A stretch of DNA of 64,000 nucleotides from Prosapia bicincta. Taxonomy: Eukaryota > Arthropoda > Insecta > Hemiptera > Cercopidae. Positions 11,301-23,104 of the stretch are shown one piece after another; position 1 is the first letter of the stretch, and each line of letters starts with the position of its first letter. The notes under the pieces were generated by a model. The model had not been told where the DNA came from and did not search any database. It saw nothing but the letters and a program-made list of their open reading frames with translations. Both the position numbers and the translations under genes were made by a program. The stretch covers positions 69,513,010 to 69,577,009 of the forward strand of contig JBAIZL010000004.1 of NCBI GenBank assembly GCA_036971475.1, read 5' to 3'.

Positions 11301-14300
11301 AGCAAAAAACATCTAACTCGAAACCTAAACAAAAAATTACACAAATTACATATTAAATAAACAAAATAACTGATAGAGAATATTTAGAGCAAAAAACACT
11401 AAACTTGAAACTTAAACAACTCACACTAATAAAACACTCATTACCTGACCAAACCAACATCTGTCAAACAAATGTCTGATAGCTCTCATTCGCCACGCTT
11501 AACCAAATGATTTTTTGTTCATAAAAGCAACTCTGATTGGTCTAAAGGTAAAAACATGTAAAGTAGAATAACCATTATAAAGAACGATATCCACAAAACT
11601 GAGAACAAGTGGGAGTTACATTGCTATTGAAATAAATACATGATCTTGAGCTTTACATAGGCATAGACAACTAGCATAACTAAATGCTCGATCTATACTG
11701 GGGCATAGACTTGAAAGTGTTAAATGCAAGCTGTGGAATTAATAAACAGGGCTGATATATATGCTCACAAAGTAGTAAGTTAGGATACACACGGTATCTC
11801 TAAAGTGTACTGTGAGCAGGTTGAATACTGCCATTGTGAATGTAACTGTGGGAAGTATTTACAAACTGTAGACCAAGTGTGTTTCAAGATAAATCATATA
11901 TTATTATCGAAAGCATATAGAATGTTAATGAGTTGTTACTTTTAATTGACCGGAGTGGGCTTGGAAACTAACAGCTGCGGTCTCCCTTCAGTATCAATTT
12001 TCTGTTCAGTATGTTGACAAATTTCAAAAAATCACTCCTTACTAAACTTCTGTGTTTATTTAGGCAGAATAAATTACTATCCAGAAAAAAAACATACTGT
12101 ACCAAATATGCAACTTTGTAATCCTTGCGCCGAGTTTTGGACTAATTAACCAGGATAACTATTTGTATTTAACAGCCATTCATTTTTGTTTTTTTTTTTT
12201 TTAATGTAGTCCAATTAAACAGCTAATCTTGGTCATGAAATTAACTGTAAAAGCTATAGTTTTGAAATTGTTGCTATAATCAGCAAAGATGAATTTATTT
12301 GAGAATTAAAAGTGTATAATTTTTTAAAACTATTCTAAATTCATTATATAAATTAAAACAAGTTATGAACATAGCAAAGTTTTGTTTGCACGCAATAGTA
12401 TTTATTGACTGTTTAATTAATAATTATAGTGGATTATTGTGAAAAGTAAATTTAATTGGTGAATTTTAAATGCTACTTTTATTTCTAATATTTAATAAAA
12501 CGCTTATATATTTTTCATGTTTTCATAGATATCGTATACTGTTTGGATGATAACAATAATCCGTTGCCTATACCTCAAGAAATGAGAGACACACCTCCTT
12601 TTAGCAATATCCTTAAACCTACGCAATCTGGCAACTGGCGATGCCTTGTCATTGGAGGTCGTGGCTTATTCCATATGAATAGTCAGGCTTATACTGGTGC
12701 ATTAGCAAGCAAACTCAGACAACTCAAATTAGTAGGATACACACCTATTCTGGTAATTAATATTTTTTAAGAATTATCAAGTATGGGTCATAAATCCTGT
12801 TGTTTGTTCCTATCTAAACATTCAAGTGAAAATGCAGTTATATTTAAACAAATATATTTAACATCATTAATATGATTTAAATGTATAATCAAAAGTAGAT
12901 TGAAAACATTTACTGTAGTTCTTTGATAAACATTTAAAAATATTGGCAGTCATTCATCTAGAACTTTTATTTTCGATGAATAAATTTAAAAATTTGGGTC
13001 CTGGTTCTTCGTGTTTGGGTTACTTTACTTATAAAAGTCATAAACCAGGTTATTAAATATATCTGCCAGGTTACCTGTTATATATGGTTACTGTTTGAAG
13101 AACTCAGTTTTTCTAAAACATTTTTACTAAAAATCACCTCATATTTCAAGATTATGTCGTTAATATCAGGTTTATATGTTGAATAGTTGTGTTTTTTTAC
13201 AATAGAAACTAAATATAGGCAAAGTATTAGATAAATATTCTTAGCAACTCTTATGTTAACTTATCTTCCCACCCTACAACAAATGGATGTTCAACGAAAT
13301 CGAAAGTGTTTTTGATTTGAAACCTGTTAGTAATAGATCATTCAACGTTTGGTGTTAATACTTAAATAGACATTCTTCGCCATTTACGTAGCAAAAACAT
13401 GCACAAGACCAAGAATCAACTCGAGAAAAGTAAAAAGTAACATTACAATTAGAATAAAGATAAGCTTAAATTCATAGCTTTTGTTTAAGCTTAAATTGTG
13501 AAAATAAACAAAGTTAAAAATAGATATACATAAGATGGAAAACCGTCTCATATTTGTTATTAGTGCGTATTTGTGTCTTATTTTTCACTTTATAAACATA
13601 ACTTATTCTTATTTTAAAATGATTTTATAAGGCACTATAAGCATTAATTATACAATTGATTTCAAATAATCAGTTAAGACTATATATGTAAGAGTGAAAC
13701 CTCAGTAAAATACTCTCATGTATTATGCAACCACACAAAATACACGCTTTTCGAACTGTTCCACAGAACTATACTGAGATAAAAATTAGTCACATTACCA
13801 TTTACCTAAAATGTTTGTCTTCATTTATCATAAGTATATAAGTTTATTATAAGATTTTTTGGACTAGGAGACTGACAGACTTACCTTGGTAAGAGTCCAC
13901 TCTGTAGTCTTGAAATAGAAACACATAAAAGCACTTAACCAATGATATATTTCAACCACACAGTGGTCTTTGTCAATCAAAGAGAAAACACAAAAAGAAA
14001 TATTTTATTTCATTCGCTCATATTTCTTTTTGTGTTTTCTCTTTGATTGACAAAGACCACTGTGTGGTTGAAATATATCATTGGTGAAGTGCTTTTATGT
14101 GTTTCTATTTCAAGACTACAGAGTGGACTCTTACCAAGGTAAGTCTGTCAGTCTCCTAGTCCAAAAAATCTAAATAATCTTTACCAACCAAAACTAAGTT
14201 TATTATAACTTATATATAATACACTAGCATGTATAGTATACTTCAGTGTGTGATTACATTCATATATTTTTATCATTATTATTTTTAATGAGGTATAGAG

Positions 14301-15036
14301 ATTCAGTTCTTAGTATTTTTTAAAAATTATTAGTCGTTTTTAGTATAATCTAATTTAGTTAAATAACAAATTAATAGAAGTAAATTATGTTTGCTATATC
14401 TTTTAAACAAATAATCAGTAATAAATAATCATTCAGATTAAAAAATTGACATTCTCCAATGCATAAAATTTTGTAAGAATGGGCGTAGTAATAATTTTAC
14501 AGTTACACCTAATAACTGTAATAAATGTTATTTAAACACCTAAATGTAGTAAATAGTGTTATTTACACCTACGCTCGTTATGGGAGTATTTTAATTTAAA
14601 AAATTTTATAACTTTGCCTGAATATTAAAGTTAAAATATATTCTTGATTTGAAAGGTGTGATTCTAACAAATAGTAATAGCTTAGACAATTGAGGAAATG
14701 TTGCTTATGCAAACGTTTAAACAGCTTTCCTTTCTAGTGACAACTTTTATAGTTTTTTATTGCTTGTAGTTCGATTCTATTTTCATAATATTTTCAAAAC
14801 GTTGAGAACTTTAACAAATTACAGTATGCAATTCTAAAACAAATACATGTAGTATCCATTAATAAAGGCTATTAAATAGAAAAAATAACATCGATGATAT
14901 AGCTATTTAATGTCATATTTTATTAATGGTTGAATATTTTATTTTACAATTTCAGATACCATGGTATCACTGGAACTTGAAGTATGATCAAGTGTTCGTA
15001 GATTACGTTAGACAGGAGATGTTTGCTAAAGTATAA
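8168..15036 (+). CDS. RAP-domain protein of the FAST-kinase-domain (FASTKD) type, 3' end, three exons
   Basis: Joining 8168-8315, 12529-12752 and 14956-15036 gives one continuous frame of 150 codons ending in TAA. Every intron end is GT...AG, with phase 1 for the first intron and phase 0 for the second. The C-terminus reads WRCLVIGGRGLFHM, then GALASKLRQLKLVGYTPILI, then PWYHWN. That matches the RAP domain, where strands and helices are followed by a conserved (V/I)P-aromatic-x-W element. Upstream, YCLDDNNNPLPIP is a linker seen before the RAP domain in FASTKD proteins. Members act in mitochondria on RNA stability and processing. I cannot assign a paralog. Upstream exons are not recognised and may lie beyond the window. 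It is the only host protein gene I can support here; its introns carry repeats (LINE fragment, hammerhead-like motif, palindrome). Confidence 0.85.
8640..9790 (-). pseudogene. LINE fragment: RNase H and 3' end of a Jockey/I-type ORF2
   Basis: Minus-strand pieces in order: a connection region near 9700-9600 (KLQFKFWGRAKLDRSYW), the RNase H start near 9390 (HIYTDGSTSESGVRSGYYC), DSHAAIFALSN near 9200, and LQWIPSHVNIAGNEWADLAN near 9080-9025. The C-terminal region at 8906-8673 has LLITHDYLQAHLHRFGL and CPIC. The DGS, DS and H...D motifs of RNase H are visible, but the frame is interrupted by stops and shifts. It is a different family from the 2.5-7.8 kb LINE (PSH rather than PGHSG motif). It is 5'-truncated and lies in intron 1 of the FASTKD-type gene, antisense to it. 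Confidence 0.85.
10245..10420 (-). repeat. Relic of the hammerhead-bearing repeat family seen at 34 kb and 61.6 kb
   Basis: On the minus strand this aligns by eye with 34440-34610. Shared blocks include the motif itself, the downstream stretch before 'gatagt', and the end region containing 'taatgtac'. Short inverted arms flank the motif (aacttaaatttttttgta and tacaaaaaaaatttaagtt). Confidence 0.65.
10341..10387 (-). ncRNA. Hammerhead-ribozyme-like motif (copy 1, intact core)
   Basis: Reading the minus strand: stem I half GAGACA, core CUGAUGA, a weak stem II (AAU with AUU), GAA, stem III AACGUU (a perfect palindrome), one nucleotide A, then the other stem I half UGUCUC (6 of 6 pairs). This matches a minimal type I hammerhead with very short or intermolecular stem III. 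Stem II is degraded, so activity is doubtful. It lies antisense in an intron of the FASTKD-type gene. Confidence 0.55.
12529..12752 (+). CDS. FASTKD-type gene, penultimate exon with most of the RAP domain
   Basis: 224-bp exon with acceptor tttcatag and donor GTAATT. It encodes IVYCLDDNNNPLPIPQEM, then NILKPTQSGNWRCLVIGG, and ends ...LVGYTPIL. The apparent Met start at 12543 is internal: the coding frame runs unbroken from the acceptor and the sequence before that Met is conserved-looking (IVYCL). Confidence 0.85.
12753..14955 (+). other. Intron 2 of the FASTKD-type gene
   Basis: AT-rich; the palindrome at 13853-14195 is the only recognisable feature. No additional exon supported. Confidence 0.65.
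13853..14195. repeat. Long palindrome (inverted repeat) in intron 2, with 13-bp flanking direct repeats
   Basis: Arms 13853-14010 and 14021-14172 are almost perfect inverted copies separated by about 10 bp. The 13-bp string aagtttattataa occurs at 13840-13852 and again at 14196-14208, compatible with a target-site duplication. In each arm a stem-loop ACCAC/GUGGU is followed by GAA and AUAUAU, with UUGACAA in front, resembling the degenerate hammerhead layout of the 22 kb palindrome. The right-arm motif is on the plus strand (about 14042-14085) and the left on the minus. Confidence 0.75.
14956..15036 (+). CDS. FASTKD-type gene, last exon
   Basis: Acceptor ttcag, then 26 codons and TAA. It encodes IPWYHWNLKYDQVFVDYVRQ and a short basic end, completing the RAP domain. 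Only 81 bp long. A polyadenylation signal follows 17 bp after the stop. Confidence 0.85.
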   Translation: MPWYHWNLKYDQVFVDYVRQEMFAKV

Positions 15037-15052
15037 AGCAGTTGGTTTAGTC

Positions 15053-15058
15053 AATAAA
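15053..15058 (+). terminator. AATAAA polyadenylation signal of the FASTKD-type gene
   Basis: AATAAA lies just after the stop codon at 15034-15036 and is followed by a T-rich stretch (15061-15080), as expected for a cleavage/polyadenylation region. This implies a very short 3' UTR. Confidence 0.7.
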
Positions 15059-15414
15059 GATTTTTACTTGTTATTTTTTTCTCCCCAGTTGTTGACATTT
15101 TAAACTATATTTTTGTAAATATGACAATCCCTATGGCAAATTCTACTTCCTTCCTTCAATCTTTCTTTCTGTCCAAAAGAGGTTCTTATTACAATTTCAA
15201 CTCTCTCTCCAACCCTCCTTCACTCATTTCCAAATACATTGAGTACAACAAAATTACCAGCTACCGCCGGAGTATACTAACAAGTCAACACATTTCTGGT
15301 GTTCTATAAGGATTGTTATATTTGTAATCTGTTAAAGCTTGTTGCTTGTACAGCAGAGTCTGGATAATTAGAGGTAGATGGGACTGAGACCCCCCCTCGG
15401 ATTACACGGAAATA
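15059..15414. other. 3' flank of the FASTKD-type gene, no gene seen
   Basis: T-rich sequence after the polyadenylation signal. A 62-codon open frame at 15121-15309 has no recognisable domain and is not supported. Confidence 0.5.
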
Positions 15415-16295
15415 CAGTAAACTCCCGATTATCCGTGGGCGGATTAACCGGTTTACGGATTAACCGGTTTACGGATTAACCGGGGTCTGCCATTGTTTTA
15501 CAAATATCATATTTATTCCAATCAGATTCATGTGTTTAAATTTCCAAACGGTAAATTACGGCGTAAATACATATAAGGCTTAATAGAAGTTAAGATGAAG
15601 GGAATAGATATGAAAATATGTACGTACTAATTTGTTACATTGAAAGGGAAGCATCCCGACGCGAGCCAGCGAAATAAAAGGGGCGAGCAGACTACTGTAT
15701 ATAAGAGACAATGACAAAATGCTTGGACGCCCGAAAACCTAATGTGTATCATAAGATTGTAAACAAATGTCAGCTAATCTCGGCTATAAATAGTCTAGGA
15801 CGTGAAATATGCTTATCCATGTCTGTCATATACATTATCGATCTTTATGGCTTTATAACACAAGTAAACAATGTGCGACAAAATGGTTCTCAAGAAATTT
15901 AGATCTCACATTAAAGCTAAATCAATGCTCACGAAAAAACAGACGAAAGTGACAGATTTTTTTGTTAAAAATTGAAGGTATTATGTGTAAAGGAAATTAC
16001 ATATGTACATACATACTTACTTTTGACATATACTTATGTACGTATTGTAAATAGTTAGACATATAAATGCACATGTTATAATCCGTCAAATACATCGACA
16101 TTTTAAATTATTTTCTGTATTTATTTTGTCCTCTGAAGATTATTTGTGAATTGCATTAACCGGGGTCATTATTTGTGTAACTTATGGTATAATAATCGAT
16201 TATCGATCGTTTTGCGTATTCTTTGTTCATAGCGGATTATCTGGGGAATTCGTTATCCGGCGTTGCCGGGCCACCCTATTCCACGGAGTTTACTG
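15415..16295 (+). mobile_element. Non-autonomous pogo/Tigger element with transposase C-terminal remnant
   Basis: Terminal inverted repeats CAGTAAACTCC at both ends (the right end reads ggagtttactg), each flanked by TA. The left end continues as CGATTATCCG and the right end has related CGGATAACG-type sequence. Near the left end a 16-bp unit around 'cggattaaccggttta' is repeated. Inside, frame AKSMLTKKQTKVTDFFVKN ends with a stop at 15973-15975; such an end is typical of Tigger/jerky transposases. The size (881 bp) is far below an autonomous element (about 2 kb), so it is an internal-deletion derivative. Confidence 0.85.
15916..15975 (+). pseudogene. Transposase C-terminal tail with PIP-box-like motif
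   Basis: The plus-strand frame reads KKQTKVTDFFVKN then TGA. QTKVTDFF fits the PCNA-interacting pattern Q-x-x-hydrophobic-x-x-aromatic-aromatic. PCNA binding by a C-terminal motif is known for Drosophila pogo transposase. Here only the tail survives after internal deletion of the element; no start or catalytic core is present. Confidence 0.6.
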
Positions 16296-16386
16296 TACGT
16301 TCTTGTGCATTAGAAAAAATAGGAGTTTTAATGAACTTTATTAATATAGGTAATTAAAAATGCACTAAATAAGTTTATAGAACTTT

Positions 16387-16664
16387 ATATAAACATTTCT
16401 TAGAAGCCCGACTCATTTCCTTAGCATACTATATTGATATAAACTTTTCTTGGAAACCCGACTCATTTCCTTTGAATACCATATTGATATAAAAATTTCT
16501 TGGAAGCCCGACTCATTTCCTTTGCATACCATATTGGTATAAAAATTTCTTGGAAGCTTGATTCATTTCCTTTGCATATCATATTGATATAAACATTTTT
16601 CGGAAGCCGGACTTATTTCCTTACCATACTGTATGACTAAACATTTCTTGGAGGCCCGACTCAT
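16387..16664 (+). repeat. 50-bp tandem repeat, about 6 copies
   Basis: Units start at about 16391, 16441, 16491, 16541, 16591 and 16639. Each contains 'ttcttggaagcccgactc' and 'atttcctttgcataccat' with point changes. The last copy is truncated. Non-coding. Confidence 0.9.
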
Positions 16665-19600
16665 AATTTTCATTCAAAATGATAAAACAGGAATAGGTTC
16701 GAATTTAACAGAAGCTCGAAATATCGGGACTCGGATTATCAAGACTTTAATATAGCTATTAATTTATACTTAAGCACTAGGACATATACTAATATGTGAC
16801 AGTTATAATGTAAGTGGTCTTTTGACTAAAATAGAGCCGGCCTATCTAGCTCATGGCGGTTTTGTCCACTTTCACACTGAATATGCGGAAGGGGACTATA
16901 TCTATCATACGAATTGTCTGCCCCTTTGAATTAAACTTCAAACTTTTGGCTGTTCAACCCAGGCCTTGATACCAATACTTGTGATACCAGTATTTAAGAG
17001 CTTATAGGGTGTTGAGGTACTATTTTTCTGGGTCACTGGGGAATACTTGGACACAAAAGTAAATGAAGGGGCAAAATCTGCTACAAGTAGTTTAGTTTTG
17101 GGGTATTATTAATTAGATTTCAGTTTTAGTTTTCTTAATTTACCTTTATAATAATATAATACTAAGTTTGATGGTAGTGGCAATGATAACTGTAGTTTTT
17201 CATACACAAAAAAAGTTACTGTAAGGCTTAGACCAGTCACCAGGCCGCTTCTGGTGTGAGACAGGTCTCCACTGAATAAACTATGTTTTTGCCTGCTCTT
17301 CTAGAACTACTGATGTAGAACCTTCCAAACAACTTGATTTTCTATTTCATCGGAATACCATTCTGATAGCTTCAGTCTACATAGTGCAATCAGACCTTTA
17401 TCCACCCTACCTAAGTGCCAGGCCCTTGAAAAGGAAACTTTGACGTAGGCAGGAAAGACTGTCCTGGGAATACTTGAATCAGAGGCAGTACGGAGGACTT
17501 AATACAGTAAATTCTTGTTATTAAGGCATCTATAGTCTGGCACTTTCAATAATCTGGCATCTCAGGAAGTAGAGTATAAAAATTAATGTAAGCAATTACC
17601 AGAGCTAGTGGCAGGTCGGGAATGATAAATATGGCACCTATTTGCATTCAGTCAATGTCTAGAGCTTCTGTCATGTAGATATGTTCCAGTTGTGTTGCTT
17701 ATTATTGAGTTATAAATTTCTTCAGAACATAATTAAAAATTTATTTAAACATTTTGTATGAAAAATTATATTGATTTTTTATCCCTTAAAGTTCTAGGTG
17801 TTAATATGATATCGATAGAAAAGTATGTAAAAAGTCCCATGGGGGACTTATCCTGAATTTTCCAGACAGTGTAGTATCACCAATTAGATCTTATCAATAA
17901 TTTTATACCTGTGTCACTCATTATATTTTGGATGGGTATTTGTAGAATGTAGCAACAATAGACAAACATTTATGATGTATTTTTAAAGTTTAGAAACATA
18001 ATTAGTAATTAAACAAGGAACAAAGATTAACAAGTTGACAAAAGCCTTGGTGATGTCTAATGAATCACTTAAAAGTCCCCCCAATTTCTTAAATCTTTTG
18101 TTTTGAAATAATTATTGGATTTTAGAGTTTTGTTAAAAAAGAAATACGTTATGTTATAAAAAAATTATTTTTCATTCACTTATACATGCATCCACCCAAT
18201 AATCGTAAAAAGTTAAAAAAAATGGATTCTTGTAATGGATTAGAACCTGAATATATTATGAACACAAAAAGTTTTTGTTGTAGAATTATTTTAAAACCCT
18301 TAAAGAAAGAATAAACAAAAATCATAAAACAATAATTCATAATCCAACAGTTGTAAAGAACATAAGGCAAAGACAGATGAATTGCAGGGAAGTTAACCCA
18401 AGCAGAGAACACACATCAAGTAATTCAACATGATCAAAGCACATGAAAGTTGTGGCTTAAAAAATAATGAAGGTACAAAATTGTAGTAATATTTATGTTA
18501 TTTAAGGATTTTACCTACATTCTCAAAATTAATATATTAAACCTAAAACATTGGATGTCCATATAAATATGGAATGTTGTTTTTAAAGCAAATCTCTTAA
18601 GAATTATATTAATTTAAACACTCCTTAAAAACATAAAGGTAAAGCAATCTCTCCAAGTAAATCATTAAGGAAAATAAACAACAAAATTTAAATATATTGT
18701 TTAGTATGGAATTATATTTAGTGTATTACATAGACAACTGAAAAGTTCATGTCACATTTTGTCATATTGCCTGTCTGTGATACTATTGATGATTGTTAGA
18801 GTAAGCTGGGTCCCTTCAAATAAATTTAAAATGTCCAGCTTATACAATTATGCACTAAACTAAAAGTATATTTTATAAGCCATTATTTTATTTTCTTTTT
18901 GTTCTAATTTTGACTTGACATTGTGATCCTCAATAGGGCTTCAGGCTTGCTTAGCCTAAATCTGCATTTTAGTTTCAGGTAGAATTTTACTATATATTAT
19001 ATCTCTTATGGTTGTTTACTTAAATTAAATTTTGAAGTGCGAAGGGCCAATGTTCAGGTAGATGGTATCTGATAGACAGTAATTTTAAAATAGAATCTTT
19101 AATGTAACTAGTTATTTATTTGTTTTATGCATTTCACTATGGCTCTTTGTGAACAGTCAATATTTTTGTTTGGAACAGGACCTAGCAAGAAGTCCTACAC
19201 CGACTCAATATTGTCAGTAGGCTGATGCCTTATGTCATTCAATAATTGTGGTCGTGGGTAGTTGCCTCTCTTGTCAACTCCTGATTTCAAGACAAACAAG
19301 AATGTGTCATAAAACTTGAATGCTTTCCCCCCATAAATATACTGTATGGGTTTAGTAACAAGTAGATACTAGTTCTTTGTTGTATGTTGCTTTTTCTGCT
19401 TGGGTTTGGGCGTGTGTCTTCTATGTCCTATTGATTAATTAGATGTCACAGTTAAATTGTCATTTGTTTTAATTCTTCTGAAATAAGTTTTTGTCTTAAC
19501 ATCGCTCAGGAAAAACAAATACAGATCACCTGCTGTATACTTCAACAAATTATAAGAAAGGCAGAATAGCTCAACTGTACTTGTAAGTACAGTAGCAATA

Positions 19601-20400
19601 ATTTACAAATGAGTGCATTATTAAAGTTTGTAATATAACAAAGTAGACGTCTGAATGGTAGAATTATGGACTATAATTTTGGAAAATTAATAAAAATATA
19701 CTTATCAGTTATGATAGAAATGCATTTCCTATGTAGAATTAATGCCTATATATCTATGAAATTGGCTTTGACTTGCTATTTTATATTTTTGTCCAATTTC
19801 ATTTCATGTTCACTAAGTGTGTAAATGGAAATAATTCTTTTGAAAAATGAAATTGCTCTAAAATTTAACTTGTTACTGTGAAAATGTATAATTTGGCTAA
19901 AATGTTCAATTTCAGCAATAGATGTTTATTTTATTAAATTTAACAAAACTAAAAAAAAGTTATTGATTATTTTCGTATATTTGGTTCTGTAAAACATTAC
20001 AATTGTTTGTGTTTAAGTATATATCTTTTTAAAAATGGCAGCATGAGAATAAGCTGAAAATTGAGAACATGTAATTAATAGTTTTTGAAAGTCGACTTGC
20101 ATATGTACCAAGTAAGATTCTTGTTTAACGTAATACAAATAATAATACATTTTACAAATGTAGTGTTAACAAATTTATTTTTATATATTAAGAGGTTTTA
20201 ATTTAAATAATTTTTAATATTTATTAAAAAATTCAATTTTGATGGTACTATTATAATCACCTTAAAATTAAAAGTTTTTTAAAGTAATATCTCTGAATAA
20301 TTTTAAAATTAAAGATTTGATTTTAAAAATTTATAATTGTTGGGGAGACATTATTTATAAAAAAATTAAATTGAAATCTCCAATTGTCATCGATTCTAAA
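16665..20400. other. AT-rich intergenic DNA, no gene seen
   Basis: No open frame above about 80 codons carries a recognisable domain. A possible pogo-like terminal repeat starts at 17515 after TA (cagtaaattcttgttatta followed by ctggca motifs), but no matching right end is evident. Otherwise nothing found. Confidence 0.5.
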
Positions 20401-20410
20401 GGCCACACAC

Positions 20411-20615
20411 ACATATATAAAGAACATAAGTCAAAATACAAATACAAGAATTATAATTGAATTTACAATTCAAAGCTTTTCGTTGGCTAACAGTACGAAC
20501 ATCATCAGGAATATTAAACAATTGTTGGTACTGTTAGCCAACGAAAAGCTTTGAATTGTAAATTCAATTATAATTTTTGTCTTTGTATTTTGACTTATGT
20601 TCTTTATTAATACAC
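20411..20615. repeat. Palindrome with hammerhead-like motif
   Basis: Left arm from agaacataagtcaaaataca (20421 region) and right arm ending with tgtattttgacttatgttct are inverted copies meeting near 20515-20523. The left arm carries a full hammerhead-like motif (20468-20512, minus). In the right arm the motif begins at stem II (GUUGG/CCAAC, 20524-20542) and lacks the CUGAUGA core, so the palindrome centre falls in the core. Confidence 0.85.
20468..20512 (-). ncRNA. Hammerhead-ribozyme-like motif (copy 2, intact core)
   Basis: Minus strand: stem I half AUUC, core CUGAUGA, stem II GUUCG with CCAAC (one mismatch; GUUGG in the sister arm restores it), GAA, stem III AAGCUU (palindrome), U, then stem I half GAAU (4 of 4). 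The core and cleavage-site positions fit a minimal type I hammerhead. Confidence 0.6.
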
Positions 20616-20628
20616 AAGAAGACATATT

Positions 20629-20631
<3 letters not shown>

Positions 20632-20684
<53 letters not shown>
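20632..20684. repeat. (TA)n microsatellite
   Basis: About 26 TA units between two palindromic repeats. Confidence 0.95.
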
Positions 20685-20686
<2 letters not shown>

Positions 20687-20880
20687 GTTAATATATTACT
20701 ATGTAAGTAATTTTATCCACCATTAAGTGCAATAATTTTACCTTGAGTGATGAGGCACCTTTCGGTCAATGGTAAAATCACTCAAGGTAAAATTATTGCA
20801 CTTAATGGTGGATAAAATTACTTACATAGTAATATATTAACTTCATAAAGTCAGTGCAACGGAAAAACAATGGATAACGT
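20685..20880. repeat. Palindromic repeat, same family as 49757-50030
   Basis: Arms begin gaagttaatatattac (20684) and end gtaatatattaacttc (about 20845), followed by a tail agtcagtgcaacggaaaaac. The tail and arms recur at 49757-50030. The centre has the strong local stem CCUUGAGUGAU with AUCACUCAAGG around GAA-AGGUGCCU. This is the hammerhead-like layout of that family, but part of stem II and the core is deleted. Confidence 0.85.
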
Positions 20881-21955
20881 TAAATATCAAGAATATATAT
20901 ATAATAGTGTAATATAGTTTATCTATGATGGCAGTTTTGTACTATACTTGCAAATTTTGTGTACCAGTTTCCAATCAGTTGTTACTATCACTGCCAGATA
21001 GCAGCTGTTGGATATTTAAAGCCAATATCCTAATTAGTACAAATTTTTTAGTAAAGAAAACTCAAGAAATATTTATTTGAATCATTAAAAAAAAATGAAA
21101 ACTAAGAAAATATTTTGTTTGAATGATTAAAAAAAAAGATAGAACATGAAAATATTATTTTTAAAATTCCATTTCAGTTACAAGACAAGTGATGTTTGTT
21201 AATTTATTTCTAAAATTTTAATGCAATGTGCTGTCCTATAAAAGTGTAAATATAAACTACATGAATGTCCATTATAGAGTGCATTGAAACAAAATTATCA
21301 ATTGATGTAATTAATATGATAAGTTCTGTTTAAAATTGCTAATTATTTTAGAAGTGTAATTTTATGCGATATTTATATTGAATTAACAAAATCTATAATT
21401 TTTCAATGCAGTACAATTTATCGGTTTTTTAGTAAAATTATTTTCATAAACATTTCTATGTCAAATACCATTATTATTTTAAAAGCTGATGCTTATAGAG
21501 ATGATCTCCTGCCATGGCCATATTATAGGGCAGTCAAAGCCTTAGATATCCATGGAATTTTAAAACAAAACTAAACATATTAATGTTACAAAAAAAGAAG
21601 CAAGTGACCTACAGAATACAAATAGCATTAAGTCATAAGGGTAAAAATCTAAATTGTGTTTTTGTCTTGAAATAGCTTGAACAAGTTTTATTTTGAATTC
21701 TCAAAAAATCAATACAATTATTGGCTATAAACTTCCTAACCCCTCAGCCAACCAAAGCTATGTCCAAACTACTTGAAGAAGGGTCAGTACTTGCTATGGT
21801 AATGATACATACTGCTATGGTAAAATACTTTCATAACATTATCTGTGTATAATTTTAAAACAATATTATTAATAGTCTACTGTTACACTCTTGTGGTAGT
21901 AGAAGTAGAGTTTTTTATTTCAGAGATGAACAGAATGAAACTAATATTTAATTTA
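20881..21955. other. AT-rich intergenic DNA, no gene seen
   Basis: No coding or repeat structure recognised beyond short A runs. Confidence 0.5.
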
Positions 21956-22508
21956 CACTTTTAATGTTTTAAACTTGCTTATAGTAGCACTTACTTTGTT
22001 TATTGAGAACGGCCGTTTCGGCAGATGTGTCCCTTTGTCAACTCAGACCGTAACTGATCTCAAGGTTTACGTAGGTTAGGGCGGGGGTGGGATATTTTGG
22101 TGGTGTGGGTGTATTTTGTGTGTATTAGGAGTTATGATGTCAAAAAGTGCGTGTGAGTTGTAATGTAATTGTGTATTGAGTATGTGTGTAGGGTGTAGTT
22201 TGAAGTGTCTATATATTTCGTATTGTTTGGTTGTGTAGCGTTGGTTATTTCTGTTTTGTTTATGAAGAATTTGTAGGTTAGATGTTATGTCTATGTAGTC
22301 ATGTTTGTGGAGTTGAGATGATCGGCGATGTTTGATTGGTAGTTATTATAAATACACCCACACCACCAAAATATCCCACCCCCACCCTAACCTACGTAAA
22401 CCTTGAGATCAGTTACGGTCTGAGTTGACAAAGGGACACATCTCCCGAAACGGCCATCCTCAACAAAGTAAGTGCTACTATAGGCAAGTTTAAAACATTA
22501 AAAGTGTA
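21956..22508. repeat. Long palindrome with divergent degenerate hammerhead-like motifs
   Basis: Arms of about 155 bp (21956-22115 and 22350-22508) flank a roughly 235-bp unique centre. Both arms hold the same motif pointing outward. At 22421-22462 (plus): UGAG, UUGACAA, stem II GGGA/UCCC, GAA, ACGGCCAU, C, CUCA. At 22004-22045 (minus) the stem III is the perfect palindrome ACGGCCGU. The core differs from CUGANGA at key positions in both arms, so catalysis is unlikely, yet the stems are kept. Confidence 0.8.
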
Positions 22509-22971
22509 AGTGATTACTAGTGGCTCACGCGAAGATGGAAAAAACTGTGTAAAACAGAAATGTAGATTTTAAAAACCCGTAAATGTATTTCTTATAATAC
22601 CCATTAGTTATTGGTCCGTGACAAGATACCTTAACGGGTTTGAACTATTCCGACTGAGACGGATTTTAAAACAATATAGTTTACAACTGTTGAATCCACC
22701 ATGTATATTACTACAAACATCTCTATGGAATGAATAAATTTTAACAAATTCTATTAAGCTTTTCACGTGTCAATCACAGAATATTCAAGAGTTCATAAGC
22801 TATTGCATGACTATCCTACACTTACTCAATAGATTATAAGAGCTTTGTGATGTCACTCGGTGGCTTACAAACATTTGAAAATGCTGAAACTTTGTGTTGA
22901 AAAGATTAGAACCATTTATTATTCATATTTATGTGAAAAAATGTGTATCATACATAAATATGAAATGTAGA
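22509..22971. other. Spacer, no gene seen
   Basis: Mixed-composition sequence without recognised features. Confidence 0.45.
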
Positions 22972-22981
22972 ATATATATAG

Positions 22982-23104
<123 letters not shown>

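Larger units (their letters stand above)
9791..12528 (+). other. Rest of intron 1 of the FASTKD-type gene
   Basis: AT-rich intron sequence. Apart from the hammerhead-like relic at about 10245-10420 I see only low-complexity AT runs. No further exon is supported. Confidence 0.6.

Noticed and set aside
12543..12770. Stand-alone 75-residue ORF with RAP-like sequence
   Set aside because: It is an internal exon: the frame extends upstream to a splice acceptor and the last residues before its stop lie in the intron.
17505..17900. Pogo-like terminal repeat at 17515
   Set aside because: Left end only; no matching right end or transposase found, so not called as an element.
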